A DNA stretch of 64,000 nt from an uncultured Hyphomonas sp. (lineage in GTDB: Bacteria > Pseudomonadota > Alphaproteobacteria > Caulobacterales > Hyphomonadaceae), in the NCBI RefSeq assembly GCF_963678195.1, contig NZ_OY782759.1:248001-312000 (forward strand), given 5' to 3'. The translations under genes were made by a program, and so were the position numbers. The notes beneath the pieces were generated by a model. It did no database searches. It was given only the letters and a program-made list of their open reading frames with translations, and was not told the origin of the DNA. Of the stretch, positions 26,123 to 35,540 are shown one piece after another. How positions within the stretch are numbered: the stretch's first letter is position 1; every line of letters starts with the position of its first letter.

Positions 26123-26550
26123 GCGCCGGCCTTCATCTTTGCCAGCATGGCCCCCATGGCCGCATGGACAGTCTGGATGGCCTTCAGAGGGCGGACCATC
26201 ACCTTGAAATCGACAATCTGGCCGTCGACGTTCCATTCGATCATGTCGACGCCGTTCACCTGGATACCGTCCATGACGCATTCGAATTCCAGCACTGCCT
26301 TGTCGCCGCAATCGAAGACGCGGACATAGCGGAACGTGTCGCCGCCCAGCGTCTCACCGGCCGCGGTGAGATAGGCCATCGTGACCGGCTTGCCTTCCTG
26401 CGGCGTGTGCACGACCGGGCTGCGGAAGACGACATTGTCGGCCAGCTGGCCTGACAGGCCTTCGGGAGAATGGTCGCCTTCCATCCAGTCGAACCAGCGT
26501 TGCAGGTTCGGCTCATAGCCGGTCATCGGCACAAGATGCTGCCTGGTCAT
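26119..26550 (-). CDS. SnoaL/NTF2-like protein
   Basis: This 143-residue protein fits the cone-shaped NTF2-like superfamily. Early helices (LQRWFDWMEGDHSPEGLSGQ) are followed by ADNVVFRSPVVHTPQ, then strands with VLEFECVMDGIQVNGVDMIE and WNVDGQIVDFKVMVRPL. The fold serves as an enzyme or ligand binder; its substrate is unknown. The start is the ATG at 26548-26550; an internal ATG nine codons later is possible. It is coupled to the acetyltransferase. Confidence 0.75.
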   Translation of the reverse strand: MTRQHLVPMTGYEPNLQRWFDWMEGDHSPEGLSGQLADNVVFRSPVVHTPQEGKPVTMAYLTAAGETLGGDTFRYVRVFDCGDKAVLEFECVMDGIQVNGVDMIEWNVDGQIVDFKVMVRPLKAIQTVHAAMGAMLAKMKAGA

Positions 26551-26583
26551 TGATGCAAAACTCCATTAGCGCCAGCACGCCCG

Positions 26584-26640
26584 ATACAGGCAGGGCCGTG
26601 CTCCGGTTGTTGAGAGAACAACCTAGCACGCAGCGCCTGT
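26584..26640. repeat. Long interrupted inverted repeat
   Basis: Three nested arms are visible: TACAGGC/GCCTGTA, CGTGCT/AGCACG and GGTTGTT/AACAACC, giving 20 base pairs around a GAGAG loop with two small internal loops. It sits just past the 3' end of the lyase gene and before the SnoaL-like gene, so it may form a strong mRNA hairpin. No T-run follows. Confidence 0.75.
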
Positions 26641-26654
26641 AGGGAAAGAGCCGA

Positions 26655-27710
26655 TCAGGCCCCGTAAGCGGCCGCGAGATCCGGATCTTTCGAGGCGACG
26701 AGGTCTGCAAGGTCGGAGATCACCTTGGCCTGCTTCCAGGTCGCATCGTCCTGCATCTTGCCGTCGATCATGGCGACGCCGGTGCCGTCCGGCATGGCGG
26801 CCAGAATCTTGCGGGCGAATTTCACTTCGTCCGGGTCCGGGCTGAACACTTTTTTCGCGATGGCGATCTGGTTCGGGTGCAGGCTCCACGTACCGGAGCA
26901 GCCGAGCAGGAAGGCATTGCGGAATTGCTGTTCGCAGGCGTCGAGGTCGGCAATGTCGCCGAACGGACCGTAGAAGGCATTGATCCCGGCCATGCGGCAG
27001 GCGTCGACCATGCGGGCAATCGTGTAGTGCCATGGGTCCTGCTGGGCGCTGGCGCGGTCGCTGCCGTCTTCCTTCGGATCCTCGATCACGCGGTAGAAGG
27101 GGTGGCCGCCGCCGACGCGGGTCGTCTTCATCTTGCGGTCGGCGGCCAGGTCTGCCGGGCCGAGGCTGATGCCCTGCATACGCGGGGAGGCCAGCGCGAT
27201 GTCTTCAACGAGGGCCATGCCCTGCGCGGTTTCGAGGATGGCGTGGAACAGGATGGGGCGGGTGAGGCCTGCCTTGGCTTCCAGCTGGGCGACATACTGG
27301 TCGGCGAAGTGGATGTCCCATGGGCCTTCGACCTTGGGCAGCATGATCACGTCCAGCTGATGGCCGGCATTGAGGACCAGCTGGGAGACGTCTTCCTGGA
27401 ACCAGGGGGAGTTCAGTGGGTTCACGCGGCTCCAGAAACCGGTGCCCTTGCCCTGCCAGTCATACATGTTGGCCATTTCGATGGCGCCGGCGCGGGCGGC
27501 ATCCTTGGCATCGGCGGGGATCGCGTCTTCGAGGTTGGCGAGGATCACATCCACGCCGGGGGCCATGGACGGCACCTTGGCGCGCACTTTATCCAGGTGC
27601 GGCGGGACGAAATGGATCATCCGCTCCAGCTTGACGGGCAGGTCCCGCATCGGTTCCGGCGCGCCGATGGCGAGCGGCTTGAAGAAATTTCGCGGTGTTT
27701 TCTGTGACAT
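26655..27710 (-). CDS. HpcH/HpaI aldolase / citrate-lyase-family CoA-ester lyase
   Basis: This 351-residue TIM-barrel protein resembles malyl-CoA and citramalyl-CoA lyases. It has [20 protein letters not shown] (conserved Glu-Asp), [13 protein letters not shown] (Arg that binds carboxylate), [12 protein letters not shown] and [11 protein letters not shown] (metal-binding Glu). It would cleave or form a C-C bond in a hydroxyacyl-CoA. It is somewhat longer than canonical malyl-CoA lyase, so the exact substrate is uncertain. It stands alone upstream of the inverted repeat. Confidence 0.85.
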   Translation of the reverse strand: MSQKTPRNFFKPLAIGAPEPMRDLPVKLERMIHFVPPHLDKVRAKVPSMAPGVDVILANLEDAIPADAKDAARAGAIEMANMYDWQGKGTGFWSRVNPLNSPWFQEDVSQLVLNAGHQLDVIMLPKVEGPWDIHFADQYVAQLEAKAGLTRPILFHAILETAQGMALVEDIALASPRMQGISLGPADLAADRKMKTTRVGGGHPFYRVIEDPKEDGSDRASAQQDPWHYTIARMVDACRMAGINAFYGPFGDIADLDACEQQFRNAFLLGCSGTWSLHPNQIAIAKKVFSPDPDEVKFARKILAAMPDGTGVAMIDGKMQDDATWKQAKVISDLADLVASKDPDLAAAYGA

Positions 27711-27856
27711 GTTCTCGGCCCCTGACTTTTGCCGATACGCCTAGGGCGAATGTTGCACCGCGTCAAATCCGCAAATGGCCGCGACCACGACAGATGGAAC
27801 GACCCCTCCGGTCAGGCGTTGTTCAGGGGTGCAAAGCTGACGAGAAAGGTCAAATC

Positions 27857-28033
27857 ATGTCTGTTCTGATGATCCTGCTGACCATCCTGTTCCCCCCTGT
27901 GCCTGTGGCACTCAAGGAAGGGATCGGCACGCAGCTATTGATCAACGTGCTTCTTACGCTGATCGGCTGGCTTCCGGGCGTTATCCACGCCTTCTGGGTC
28001 CAGACGCGCGGCTCGGGTGCAATCGAGATTTAA
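27857..28033 (+). CDS. YqaE/Pmp3-family small membrane protein
   Basis: This 58-residue protein is almost entirely two membrane helices. ILFPPVPVALKEGIGTQLLI and LLTLIGWLPGVIHAFWV are typical of the Pmp3/YqaE (UPF0057) family, which is often induced by salt, cold or other membrane stress. The ATG at 27857 fits the family N-terminus. It stands alone on the plus strand and converges with the next small membrane gene. Confidence 0.9.
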   Translation: MSVLMILLTILFPPVPVALKEGIGTQLLINVLLTLIGWLPGVIHAFWVQTRGSGAIEI

Positions 28034-28055
28034 ACTGAAGGGGCGTTGCCGGTGC

Positions 28056-28292
28056 TTAGGCGTCGGCCGTCGTTTCGCCTGACGCCATACGCTTTTCAGA
28101 GCGGATGGCGCGGCGGAAGACCGCAACACCAATTGCGATGACGCCGATAGCCGTCACCGCTTCACCGCCGAGGATGACGGATTTGCCGAAATGCATTTCC
28201 GCCAGGATCGACCAGGTGGCCGTGAAGAATACAATGGCTGCGATTTCGGTCAGCAGTGCGGCCGGAATAATCGCTTTAATCAAAGGGCCCAT
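28056..28292 (-). CDS. Small two-helix membrane protein, function unknown
   Basis: This 78-residue protein has two hydrophobic segments (about 6-27 and 40-58) and a charged C-terminal tail (RRAIRSEKRMASGE). A GGAGAG site precedes the ATG at 28290-28292. No family is recognised. It converges with the YqaE gene 22 bases away and lies upstream of the large exported gene only in map position, not strand order. Confidence 0.68.
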   Translation of the reverse strand: MGPLIKAIIPAALLTEIAAIVFFTATWSILAEMHFGKSVILGGEAVTAIGVIAIGVAVFRRAIRSEKRMASGETTADA

Positions 28293-28393
28293 GGGGTCTC
28301 TCCACATCGAAAGGCCGGCCCGCCCGGCACGGGCACCAATATCGGTCTGCGTTACTTCATCCGCAACAAAAAATAGCGGTTAAGGTGTTGGGG

Positions 28394-30583
28394 CTAGTTG
28401 GCCAGCACGATCTTGAAGCTGATGCGCTCCTCTTCGGTGCTGGTGACATAATCTTCGCCAACAACATATTCTACTTTCCAATACCGGTTTTCTGACCCCG
28501 TTGGATCCTGAACTTTTAGAGACAGGTTCCACAGATCAGCTGAGTTGGTGCGGTCCAGTTCCCGGCGGTAGACCCATTTGGCCGTCAATTCGCCAAACAG
28601 GTCTTCTTTACCCAATCCAAGCAATTCGTATCGTCCAAGGGAAACTGAAAAGTCTGTGCCATAGGCCGCGCCTGTCACGATGTCTTTGGCTGATTTGCGG
28701 GGCCAGAACGTATCTTCTGGTTTGACGCAATCTTCCGAGGGGAGGCCATAGCAGGGGGCTGCCTCAAAATCTCTTGGCAAACGAACGTGATTGATGTCTT
28801 CGATTACCCCAACCAAATCCCAGTTCAGATACCAGCCAGATTCTAGATCATCAGTCCAATAATAGCGGGTCTGGTCAGTAACCGCTGGGGTCAATTTCCT
28901 TTGGAAAACATCTATGGGGTAAGATTGGCCGTAGAAATTTCCCATTAAACCAAACCAGTTCGAGGGGGGTGAGAAGTACCCTCCAAATTTCCTAGCGTTC
29001 AGAAGGTTGTGATTATCCGTTATATACTCTGCATACGCGCCAACTCCTACGCCTTTCCGGGAAAGGCCCGTGGAATGTATAAGGTGCGGGGCGATAAGAT
29101 CCTTTCCCAGGCGTGGTTCAGGAGGCAGGGTTGATGTGTAGTCGAGCCGTGCGCCATATGTGATTTTTGCATAGCCAAACTTTTTCTGTGTAAGTGCCAG
29201 GACGCCATCTTTATTCGGTTCGTACACTTTCATTTTCTGGCTTGCCTGATTTATGCCCGCATATGGTGTCAGGCCCCAGGCCCAGGAGCCTGTGTAGGAC
29301 GGTGCATCTTTCCGGCCTCCAGGTGAGCCTGTCAGCGATTCACCGACGCGTAGATGCAAGCCAAGAAAAGCATCTGCAGCGAATTCCAGGTTTCCGGAAT
29401 CAATCACGCCGTCTTCAGCCTGGGGCAGGGTTGTCCCGAATTCAGCCCCTTTTCGTTTTTTTGCATTCTTGATGAACTGGCCTGCATCCTTCGCAAGAAC
29501 CAATTGGTAGGTCGAAGTGTTTTCCTTCGTGTAGGACAACACTTCCGTTGCCTCTGCGCGGGACACGTTCATTTCAACTCTGTTGATCGTGCGTGCCTCA
29601 AAACTATTGGGGTTGGCTTTAGAATCTTGCCTGTTCACGGGCACAGGTTTTTGCTTTTTTTTGCTGATCAGTGAACGTTCTTTGAAAGGCTGTTTTAAGA
29701 GCGTATTCCACAAACCGCCTGCATCACCGGCCGGCTTGTGGGCCACCAGAACCCGACTGCTTGCCGTGTCAGTGCTGGAAGGGGCGATACTAAAGCTGCC
29801 GCCGCTATAGAGCACCTCTTCTTCCTGGCCGTCAGGCATTTCGAATGTTAGTTTCGAGCAAATGACGACAACCGGTTCGTGCCCGTCCTCAGCATACAGG
29901 TAATTGAGGATATGAATGTCATCCTCAAAGCGATCTTTGTCTGGTACATAGTCCGGTTTGAATAACCAGTCTTCTGGGATGGTCCCATCACCCGCATGGC
30001 CTGTAGTAGATGTCCGCCTGGCAACTATCAGCTGCTTCGTGCCGCCGTGCAGACTGCTCTGGAAAAGGCGCAGCAGGTTCTGCCGGACGACGCGCGCGTC
30101 ACCTGAAGAATAGCGTTTATCTTTGCCAGACTGATACCGGTCTTTTTGGTTTTTGCAGGCGTTGACACGCGCATCATAGGAGGATGGGAAGACCGCATCT
30201 TTCCCCGCTTTCTTTTTTGCTGATCCGCCTGTTTCAACGTATTCCACACAAGGAACCAGCTGGTCGACCACAACGTCAAAAACTGAGCGTGTTCTGTCGA
30301 GAAGGGCGAGAGACCCCGGCTTTTGTAAAAGCGCTTTTTGTGGATTCACTGCCAAAGCATTGCTGCCTATAGCAGCTGCCAGAACGTCATCCCGTGAAAT
30401 CCGAAACGGTTCAATGGCGTTTCCATCCGGAAAATCCAAATCCGGATCCATTGTCTTCTTGGTGCAGAATTTTTCTGGCTCCAGCTTGTCCAGCGGATTG
30501 TGTTCTTCCAGCGCCGCTGCGGGCCATGCGAATGTAGTCCATGCCAGAAAGGTGAAAACAGTAAGCCGAATGAAGCGGTTCAT
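28394..30583 (-). CDS. Large exported protein of unknown function
   Basis: This 729-residue protein begins with a Sec signal peptide (MNRFIRLTVFTFLAWTTFAW, cleavage after PAAA). No family is recognised. The middle is polar and Lys-rich (YTKENTSTYQLVLA region). From about residue 400 it shows alternating aromatic/polar strands with LGLHLRVGESL, WAWGLTPYAGINQ and KVEYVVGEDYV, suggesting an outer-membrane or periplasmic beta-rich fold, but the C-terminus (FKIVLAN) lacks the usual terminal Phe. It has a strong GGGGGAGG site. Composition is AT-richer than neighbours. No partner gene is evident. Confidence 0.8.
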   Translation of the reverse strand: MNRFIRLTVFTFLAWTTFAWPAAALEEHNPLDKLEPEKFCTKKTMDPDLDFPDGNAIEPFRISRDDVLAAAIGSNALAVNPQKALLQKPGSLALLDRTRSVFDVVVDQLVPCVEYVETGGSAKKKAGKDAVFPSSYDARVNACKNQKDRYQSGKDKRYSSGDARVVRQNLLRLFQSSLHGGTKQLIVARRTSTTGHAGDGTIPEDWLFKPDYVPDKDRFEDDIHILNYLYAEDGHEPVVVICSKLTFEMPDGQEEEVLYSGGSFSIAPSSTDTASSRVLVAHKPAGDAGGLWNTLLKQPFKERSLISKKKQKPVPVNRQDSKANPNSFEARTINRVEMNVSRAEATEVLSYTKENTSTYQLVLAKDAGQFIKNAKKRKGAEFGTTLPQAEDGVIDSGNLEFAADAFLGLHLRVGESLTGSPGGRKDAPSYTGSWAWGLTPYAGINQASQKMKVYEPNKDGVLALTQKKFGYAKITYGARLDYTSTLPPEPRLGKDLIAPHLIHSTGLSRKGVGVGAYAEYITDNHNLLNARKFGGYFSPPSNWFGLMGNFYGQSYPIDVFQRKLTPAVTDQTRYYWTDDLESGWYLNWDLVGVIEDINHVRLPRDFEAAPCYGLPSEDCVKPEDTFWPRKSAKDIVTGAAYGTDFSVSLGRYELLGLGKEDLFGELTAKWVYRRELDRTNSADLWNLSLKVQDPTGSENRYWKVEYVVGEDYVTSTEEERISFKIVLAN

Positions 30584-30691
30584 GGATCCTCCCCCAAGGA
30601 TGTCCGCTGTTAACCATTCGTTTATGTATTGTGGCAGGGAGAAGAAATGTCAACCTTGGGTAATAGGTTTTCGCCTCCAGGCACAAACGCC

Positions 30692-31606
30692 TTAGTTGCG
30701 GGCGAGGGGGTGGGCTGTTTCCAGCAATTCGGCCAGTTCGTCGGTCAGGACGTGGGTGTAGATCTGGGTCGTGGCGATGTCGGCATGGCCGAGCAGGGTC
30801 TGGACGCTGCGCAGGTCTGCGCCGCCCATCAGGAGGTGAGTGGCATAGGCATGGCGCAGGGCGTGCGGGTGGACCCGGTCTGGCCGGATGCCTGCCATGA
30901 TCGCCAGTTCCTCCAGCAATTGGCCAAGGCGCCGCCGCGTCAGATGGCCTTCCTTTCCGCGTGAGGGAAAGACGAATTTCTCCGCGCGCGTGCGGGCGAG
31001 GCTGTTCTTCGGCAGGGTCTCTTCGCGCACGGCCAGCCAGTCTGAAAGGGCCGCCAGCGCCGGACCGCCGAGCGGGCACAGCCGCTCCTTGCCGCCCTTA
31101 CCGCGAATGATCACATCACGCGTTACCCAGCGCTCGCCCTTGCGGCGGGGGAGGGAGCCGAGCGTCAGCGAGACAAGTTCCGACACACGAAGCCCGGCGC
31201 CATAGAGCAGCTCAACCAGCGCCTTCAGCCGAAGGTCTTCGCCGCAGGCATCGATCAGCCGGGCCATTTCCTCACGCGACAGCACGTCCGGCACATCGCG
31301 GGACGGCTTGGGCCCGTCGAGCTTTGCGGTCGGGTCGTCCTTGCGGTCGCCTTCTTCGAACAGGAAACGGAAGAAGCGCCGGACGGCGGAGAGCTTGCGC
31401 GCCTGGGACGACGGCGCCATGCCGCGCGCGGCGAGATCCGACAGCCATCCGGCGAGGTCCCGCGCGCCGGCGGTCTCCAGTTTGCCGCCGCAAAATTCCG
31501 ATGCGTCCAGCAGGTCACGCCCATAGGCGTCGAGCGTATTGGGCGACGCGCCCCGCTCGGCGGACATCATTTCAAGGAAGGCTTCGATACGCGCACGGTC
31601 TGACAT
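30692..31606 (-). CDS. xerD: Tyrosine recombinase XerD
   Basis: XerD resolves chromosome dimers at dif with XerC under FtsK control. The 304-residue protein has the N-terminal SAM-like core-binding domain (about 1-90) and the catalytic domain with Arg in YGAGLRVSELVSL, Lys in RGKGGKERLCPL, HPHALRHAYATHLL (His-x-x-Arg), LLGHADIATTQIYTHV (second His and the Tyr nucleophile). ATG at 31604-31606 fits the family. In alphaproteobacteria xerD is often near aroK-aroB, as here. It is a housekeeping recombinase, not a mobile-element integrase. Confidence 0.93.
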   Translation of the reverse strand: MSDRARIEAFLEMMSAERGASPNTLDAYGRDLLDASEFCGGKLETAGARDLAGWLSDLAARGMAPSSQARKLSAVRRFFRFLFEEGDRKDDPTAKLDGPKPSRDVPDVLSREEMARLIDACGEDLRLKALVELLYGAGLRVSELVSLTLGSLPRRKGERWVTRDVIIRGKGGKERLCPLGGPALAALSDWLAVREETLPKNSLARTRAEKFVFPSRGKEGHLTRRRLGQLLEELAIMAGIRPDRVHPHALRHAYATHLLMGGADLRSVQTLLGHADIATTQIYTHVLTDELAELLETAHPLARN

Positions 31607-31651
31607 GCCACCAGTCTCGCAGGCAGACATTGAAAGGGCGTGAACAAGATA

Positions 31652-31693
31652 CCGGCCGGACGTGCGGGCATTTCAGCCCGCCCTCCGGCCCGG
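31652..31693 (-). terminator. Nested hairpin between DUF3604 gene and xerD
   Basis: Inner perfect arms GCGGGC/GCCCGC (31664-31681) are flanked by CCGGCCGGA and TCCGGCCCGG with one bulge. It lies immediately past the DUF3604 stop and before xerD on the same strand, so it may end or stabilise the upstream transcript. No T-run is present. Confidence 0.5.
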
Positions 31694-31697
31694 CAGC

Positions 31698-33665
31698 TTA
31701 ATCTTCCGGATTATACCAGACCGGGCTCGTCCAGGCCCGTTCCTGGATTGTGGTCGGCATGTCCGGATTGGGCGGTGTACCGTTGCGGGCCGCGTCCCAG
31801 CTGGACCACCGGCAGGACGGGTTTTCCAGCACGCGGACATAATAGGCTGAGCGCCGGGCGACGTCGAAGTCCGGATCGGTCCACAGCGCTTTCATCTCGC
31901 TGGCGCCTGTGCCGTCATTGGTGGAACAGTCGGCAAGGTTCACGCGGGCACCATTGTCCGGGCACCGATGGGTTTCAGGATCGGGTGCGGCGCCGCCGGA
32001 ACAGGCCGCGTCATAGACGGCCTCATGCGCGGTGCCGTCTGCATCGGTCCAGACTTTCACCACCTGCAGGCGTTGCAGGGGATAGGAGTCCGGATCGCGC
32101 ATCGCCCAGGCGAGGATCTGTGGCGCACCGCCACTGCCGGTCAGGTCGCCGCCCTGGGGCACACCGGTTTCATAGGCGCTGGCGACGAGATCCGGATCGG
32201 AGAGAATGTCTTCGCCGAAATCGAAGCTTGCGAACATGCGGGCCTTCAGGCGCGGCCCGGAGGTGCCGAAAGTCTCCTTACGGCGGATCGCATCGAAGAT
32301 CGCTTCGCGCGTGTTTTCATCCGCCCACACACCGGCGAGGCCCGAGGCGCTGTACTGGCTGGCGGCCAGCAGGCGGCGCATGTTCGGAACCATCACGCCA
32401 TCGGCGGGAATGGTGATCCGGGCTTCGTCGGCATCCCAGGTCTTCTCTCCGTTCGGGGGAATGGAGTGGCGCTTGGCCGGATCTGCGCCATCGACCGGGA
32501 ATTTGCCCCAGAAGGTTTCTTCAATGAACGGACCGGCCCCGATATGCGTGTCGCTGGAGCCGATGAAGCCGAACCGGAACGGGTTGAAGCCTTTCGTGTC
32601 GGCAAGGCCGAGGCCGCGGGCAAGCGCGTTGCGGGCATAGTCGCCAATATGCGGAGACGTCTTCGCCGCGCTGCCGATGAAGGTCTCATAGAGTTCGAAA
32701 TTGGCCCATTCATCATTTGGGGACAGGGCGGGGTGAGCTTCGGATGTGCCCTTGATCTGAGTGATTTCGATGACGGGCTCGTTGCGCATGCGGGTGATGG
32801 CATAGTCCGCCGTCAGCTCGCCGCCCTCATAGGTCTCCGATGCGAACATCTCGCCATTGGAGGCGTTGGAATTGTGCGGGATGGACATGACATCCCGGCC
32901 GTCGGCGCGCTGAGCATCCATCCACTTCCAGAGATCCTCCGGATTCGGAGAATCGAGGGTGGAGAAAAGGCGCGGCGGTGCCTCGCCCCGGAAGATGACA
33001 TTGCGGTGGAGGTTGGCGGCTGCCGGGATTTTCGATTCCAGCACCGGCGTCATGGCGGTGAATTCGTATCCGGCGAACGTCGTGAACTTGCCGGGCTCAT
33101 AATGGCGCTCGGCTGCATCAATGGCGCGCTGCCAGGCCGAGTCGATCACGTCCCGGTCATAGATCTCTTCAATCTCGTCCCCCGACACGATGGTCAGGCC
33201 GACATTCTGGAAAGACTTGGCCGGATTCTCTGCGTCCGGTCCGAAGACGGATTTTGCGAAAGCGGTCTGGGACAGGGCCGTGCCGGGCGTCGCCATGGAC
33301 GGCATGATGCCCATATACTCGCCATGATCGGTCACGGCGAGAAAGCCGAGCGGGCCGTTCAGCTGGACGTCATAGCCGCCATCGGTTGTGATCTTCTCCC
33401 CCTTGGCAAACCGGTAGGCATCGTCCGGCGTGGCCCGGACCGAGGAGATGAACGCGTCGAAGGACTGGCCGGTATGGACGTGCAGGTCACCGAACAGGGC
33501 AACCCGGTCTGCCGGGGCAGGGGCCGTTGTGTTTGCCGGTGTCGCTTCGGCCAGCGTCTCCGGCGTCGCAGCGGCTGTTTCCGGCGGTGTGGCCATGTCC
33601 TGCTGAGCGGTGCAGCCAGCCGCCAGCAACAAGACGGCGAGGCTCGCCTGTCCCAGATATTTCAT
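31698..33665 (-). CDS. DUF3604 lipoprotein (PHP-like)
   Basis: This 655-residue protein begins MKYLGQASLAVLLLAAGC, a lipoprotein signal with Cys after LLAAG. The mature part fits DUF3604: FGDLHVHTGQSFDAFIS (metal-binding His-x-His), AVTDHGEYMGI, SIPHNSNASNG, FIGSSDTHIGAGPF, and later GGDLTGSGGAPQILAWAMRDPDSY. The pattern resembles PHP-type metal-dependent hydrolases. The substrate is unknown. A GAGGAAAG site precedes the ATG at 33663-33665. The family is common in marine alpha- and gammaproteobacteria. Confidence 0.85.
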   Translation of the reverse strand: MKYLGQASLAVLLLAAGCTAQQDMATPPETAAATPETLAEATPANTTAPAPADRVALFGDLHVHTGQSFDAFISSVRATPDDAYRFAKGEKITTDGGYDVQLNGPLGFLAVTDHGEYMGIMPSMATPGTALSQTAFAKSVFGPDAENPAKSFQNVGLTIVSGDEIEEIYDRDVIDSAWQRAIDAAERHYEPGKFTTFAGYEFTAMTPVLESKIPAAANLHRNVIFRGEAPPRLFSTLDSPNPEDLWKWMDAQRADGRDVMSIPHNSNASNGEMFASETYEGGELTADYAITRMRNEPVIEITQIKGTSEAHPALSPNDEWANFELYETFIGSAAKTSPHIGDYARNALARGLGLADTKGFNPFRFGFIGSSDTHIGAGPFIEETFWGKFPVDGADPAKRHSIPPNGEKTWDADEARITIPADGVMVPNMRRLLAASQYSASGLAGVWADENTREAIFDAIRRKETFGTSGPRLKARMFASFDFGEDILSDPDLVASAYETGVPQGGDLTGSGGAPQILAWAMRDPDSYPLQRLQVVKVWTDADGTAHEAVYDAACSGGAAPDPETHRCPDNGARVNLADCSTNDGTGASEMKALWTDPDFDVARRSAYYVRVLENPSCRWSSWDAARNGTPPNPDMPTTIQERAWTSPVWYNPED

Positions 33666-33749
33666 GCTTTCCTCCCTCGGGCCTCTCATTGGGGCCCTCT
33701 ATGAGGTCAGCATCGGCCTTTTGCAGAAGAGATCAAGTCGGACGCGAGG

Positions 33750-35540
33750 TTAAGGCGTCTCTTTCCAGTAGCCGGTTGCCTCCAGTGCCAGCTGGCGGGC
33801 GGCATCGCCGGCGCCGATGTCCTCCAGCGCAGCGAGGATCAGCGTGATGTCCGCAAGGCCGAGTTCGGATGCGTCCCCATTGGTCAGCGAGACAGTCCGC
33901 AGCACGACTTCCGCTGCCGTGCCGGAACGTGCCGCAGCCCAGACCGCGATGGCGTCACCCGGCGCAGAGGAGGCTTCGTTCACCGGGCTTTCCAGCGAGA
34001 GGAAGGTCCGCGCTTCGGACGGCGGGGCCGTGCCGGCTGCCGTCCACAGGGCAAAGATGCGGGCGGCGGCTTCGGTTTTTCCTTCCACCTGCGCTGCCGC
34101 GATCAGATCGTCAGCAGCGGTCCGGATGGCGCTCTTGCTGGCGTCCGGGTCGGAGAGAATCACGAGCGCGCCGATCCAGGCGGCGTCGAAGGAGGGCGGA
34201 TCCGGAACGGGTTCCGGCTCTGGCGGGAGCGCATCTTCCTCCGCGCCGGGATCTTCTTCTTCCGTCGCTGCGTCAGTCAGATCGCCCGTTTCATCTGGTC
34301 CTGTGGTGCCCTCGATATCAAGCGCCGGGTCATCCTCAGGCGCAGGCCCGATGTCTTCCAGAAGGGCGCTGGGCACTGCAGGCTCAGGGACGACCGGCTC
34401 TGGTTCAGGCTCCGGCTCTGGCGGTGTCACCCAGCGCAGGGCTTCTTCCGGTTCGCCGGCCGCGATGCTGGCCCGGGCGAAGAGGAGTGCCTTGTCCTCG
34501 GTGTCCGGACCAAGCGGCAGTCGCGCCATGCCATCGCGCAGCAGGCTGGCGGTCGCGGCGAACCGGGCCGGGTTCTGCTGCGCCTCTTCCAGTGCGGCAG
34601 CGATCGCTTCGGCGGTTTCGGCATCGGAGCGCGCGCCGTCGGCATCGGCGAATTTAGCTTCGCTGAGCAGGGTGCGCGGATTGAAGCCGTCCGCAGCGAG
34701 GGCGGAATTGTAGGCGATGCGGAATTCTTCCCGGTCGATCAGGCCGGCCTCGGCCGCGATCTGGGCGGCTTTCACACGCACATCCGGCGGGGTCAGCTTG
34801 CGCCGGGCCATGGCCGCGGCAATGTCTGCCCGGTCCTGAGGGACAGCGTCGGGCGTAACTTCCAGAAAGGCGCGGTTCGACATGACGAAGCCGATGCCAC
34901 TGTCGAATTTCGCTTTTGGCGGCTTCGGCGCAACGCCCGACATGGCGAAGATCGCGGCGGACAGCCAGCTGTCTTTCACGCCCTGGGCCTGCGCCATTTC
35001 CATGGCGAGTTCAGCGCCGGACGTATTGCCCGCAAGCGCGGCGCAGACAGCGCGCAGTTTCGGCCAGTAATCGCCTTCGAGGCCGGGCGCGTTCAGCTCG
35101 CCGCAAGCGGTCGCTTCATTGCCCAGAACAAGGTTCAGGTCTGCCGCCATGGCGGCCGCGTCAGGCGATTCCAGTTCCGCGAACTGGCCGGCTGCTGCTG
35201 CCGCTTCGCCCAGTTCAAAGGCGATGCGGGCGCGCTCTGCCAGCAGGGCATCGCTGTCTTCGCCCTCCGGCGCCTGTCCGGCTGACAGGGCGAGGCGGCG
35301 CATCAGCATCTGTTCTGCGGGGCTCAGGCCTTTTGTCCGGGCCTCCTGCATCAGGGCCAGCAGGTCTTCCCCGCGCGCACCCCGCCACATACGGGTGCGA
35401 AGGGCCGGTTCGTCATCTTTGAGGTAGCTGATTCCCCAGGGATCGACCTGTTCCAGCCAGCTGTCCTCGATCTGCGCATGGGCAGGACAACTCAGGAGTG
35501 TGGCCAGGACCGCGCCTGCAAGGGCGCGCCTAGACCACAT
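33750..35540 (-). CDS. Periplasmic helical-repeat protein with acidic Pro/Glu linker
   Basis: This 596-residue protein has a signal peptide (MWSRRALAGAVLATLLSC, then PAHAQ). The mature N-terminal part is Ala-rich and helical (TPR/Sel1-like, for example LGEAAAAAGQFAELESPDAA). A disordered linker around residues 365-445 has repeated PEPEPE and Glu/Asp runs, and a second helical part follows. I know no function; similar proteins occur beside xerD-aroK in alphaproteobacteria. Its start overlaps the end of the small upstream gene by about 11 bases. Confidence 0.75.
   Translation of the reverse strand: MWSRRALAGAVLATLLSCPAHAQIEDSWLEQVDPWGISYLKDDEPALRTRMWRGARGEDLLALMQEARTKGLSPAEQMLMRRLALSAGQAPEGEDSDALLAERARIAFELGEAAAAAGQFAELESPDAAAMAADLNLVLGNEATACGELNAPGLEGDYWPKLRAVCAALAGNTSGAELAMEMAQAQGVKDSWLSAAIFAMSGVAPKPPKAKFDSGIGFVMSNRAFLEVTPDAVPQDRADIAAAMARRKLTPPDVRVKAAQIAAEAGLIDREEFRIAYNSALAADGFNPRTLLSEAKFADADGARSDAETAEAIAAALEEAQQNPARFAATASLLRDGMARLPLGPDTEDKALLFARASIAAGEPEEALRWVTPPEPEPEPEPVVPEPAVPSALLEDIGPAPEDDPALDIEGTTGPDETGDLTDAATEEEDPGAEEDALPPEPEPVPDPPSFDAAWIGALVILSDPDASKSAIRTAADDLIAAAQVEGKTEAAARIFALWTAAGTAPPSEARTFLSLESPVNEASSAPGDAIAVWAAARSGTAAEVVLRTVSLTNGDASELGLADITLILAALEDIGAGDAARQLALEATGYWKETP

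Noticed and set aside
30692-31606. XerD as the integrase of a genomic island carrying the exported protein
   Set aside because: It has the length, motifs and xerD-aroK neighbourhood of the housekeeping recombinase, and no attachment-site repeats were seen.
31968-33704. A 578-codon open frame on the plus strand
   Set aside because: It is antisense to the DUF3604 gene, which has a signal peptide and metal motifs. The frame shows no domain.
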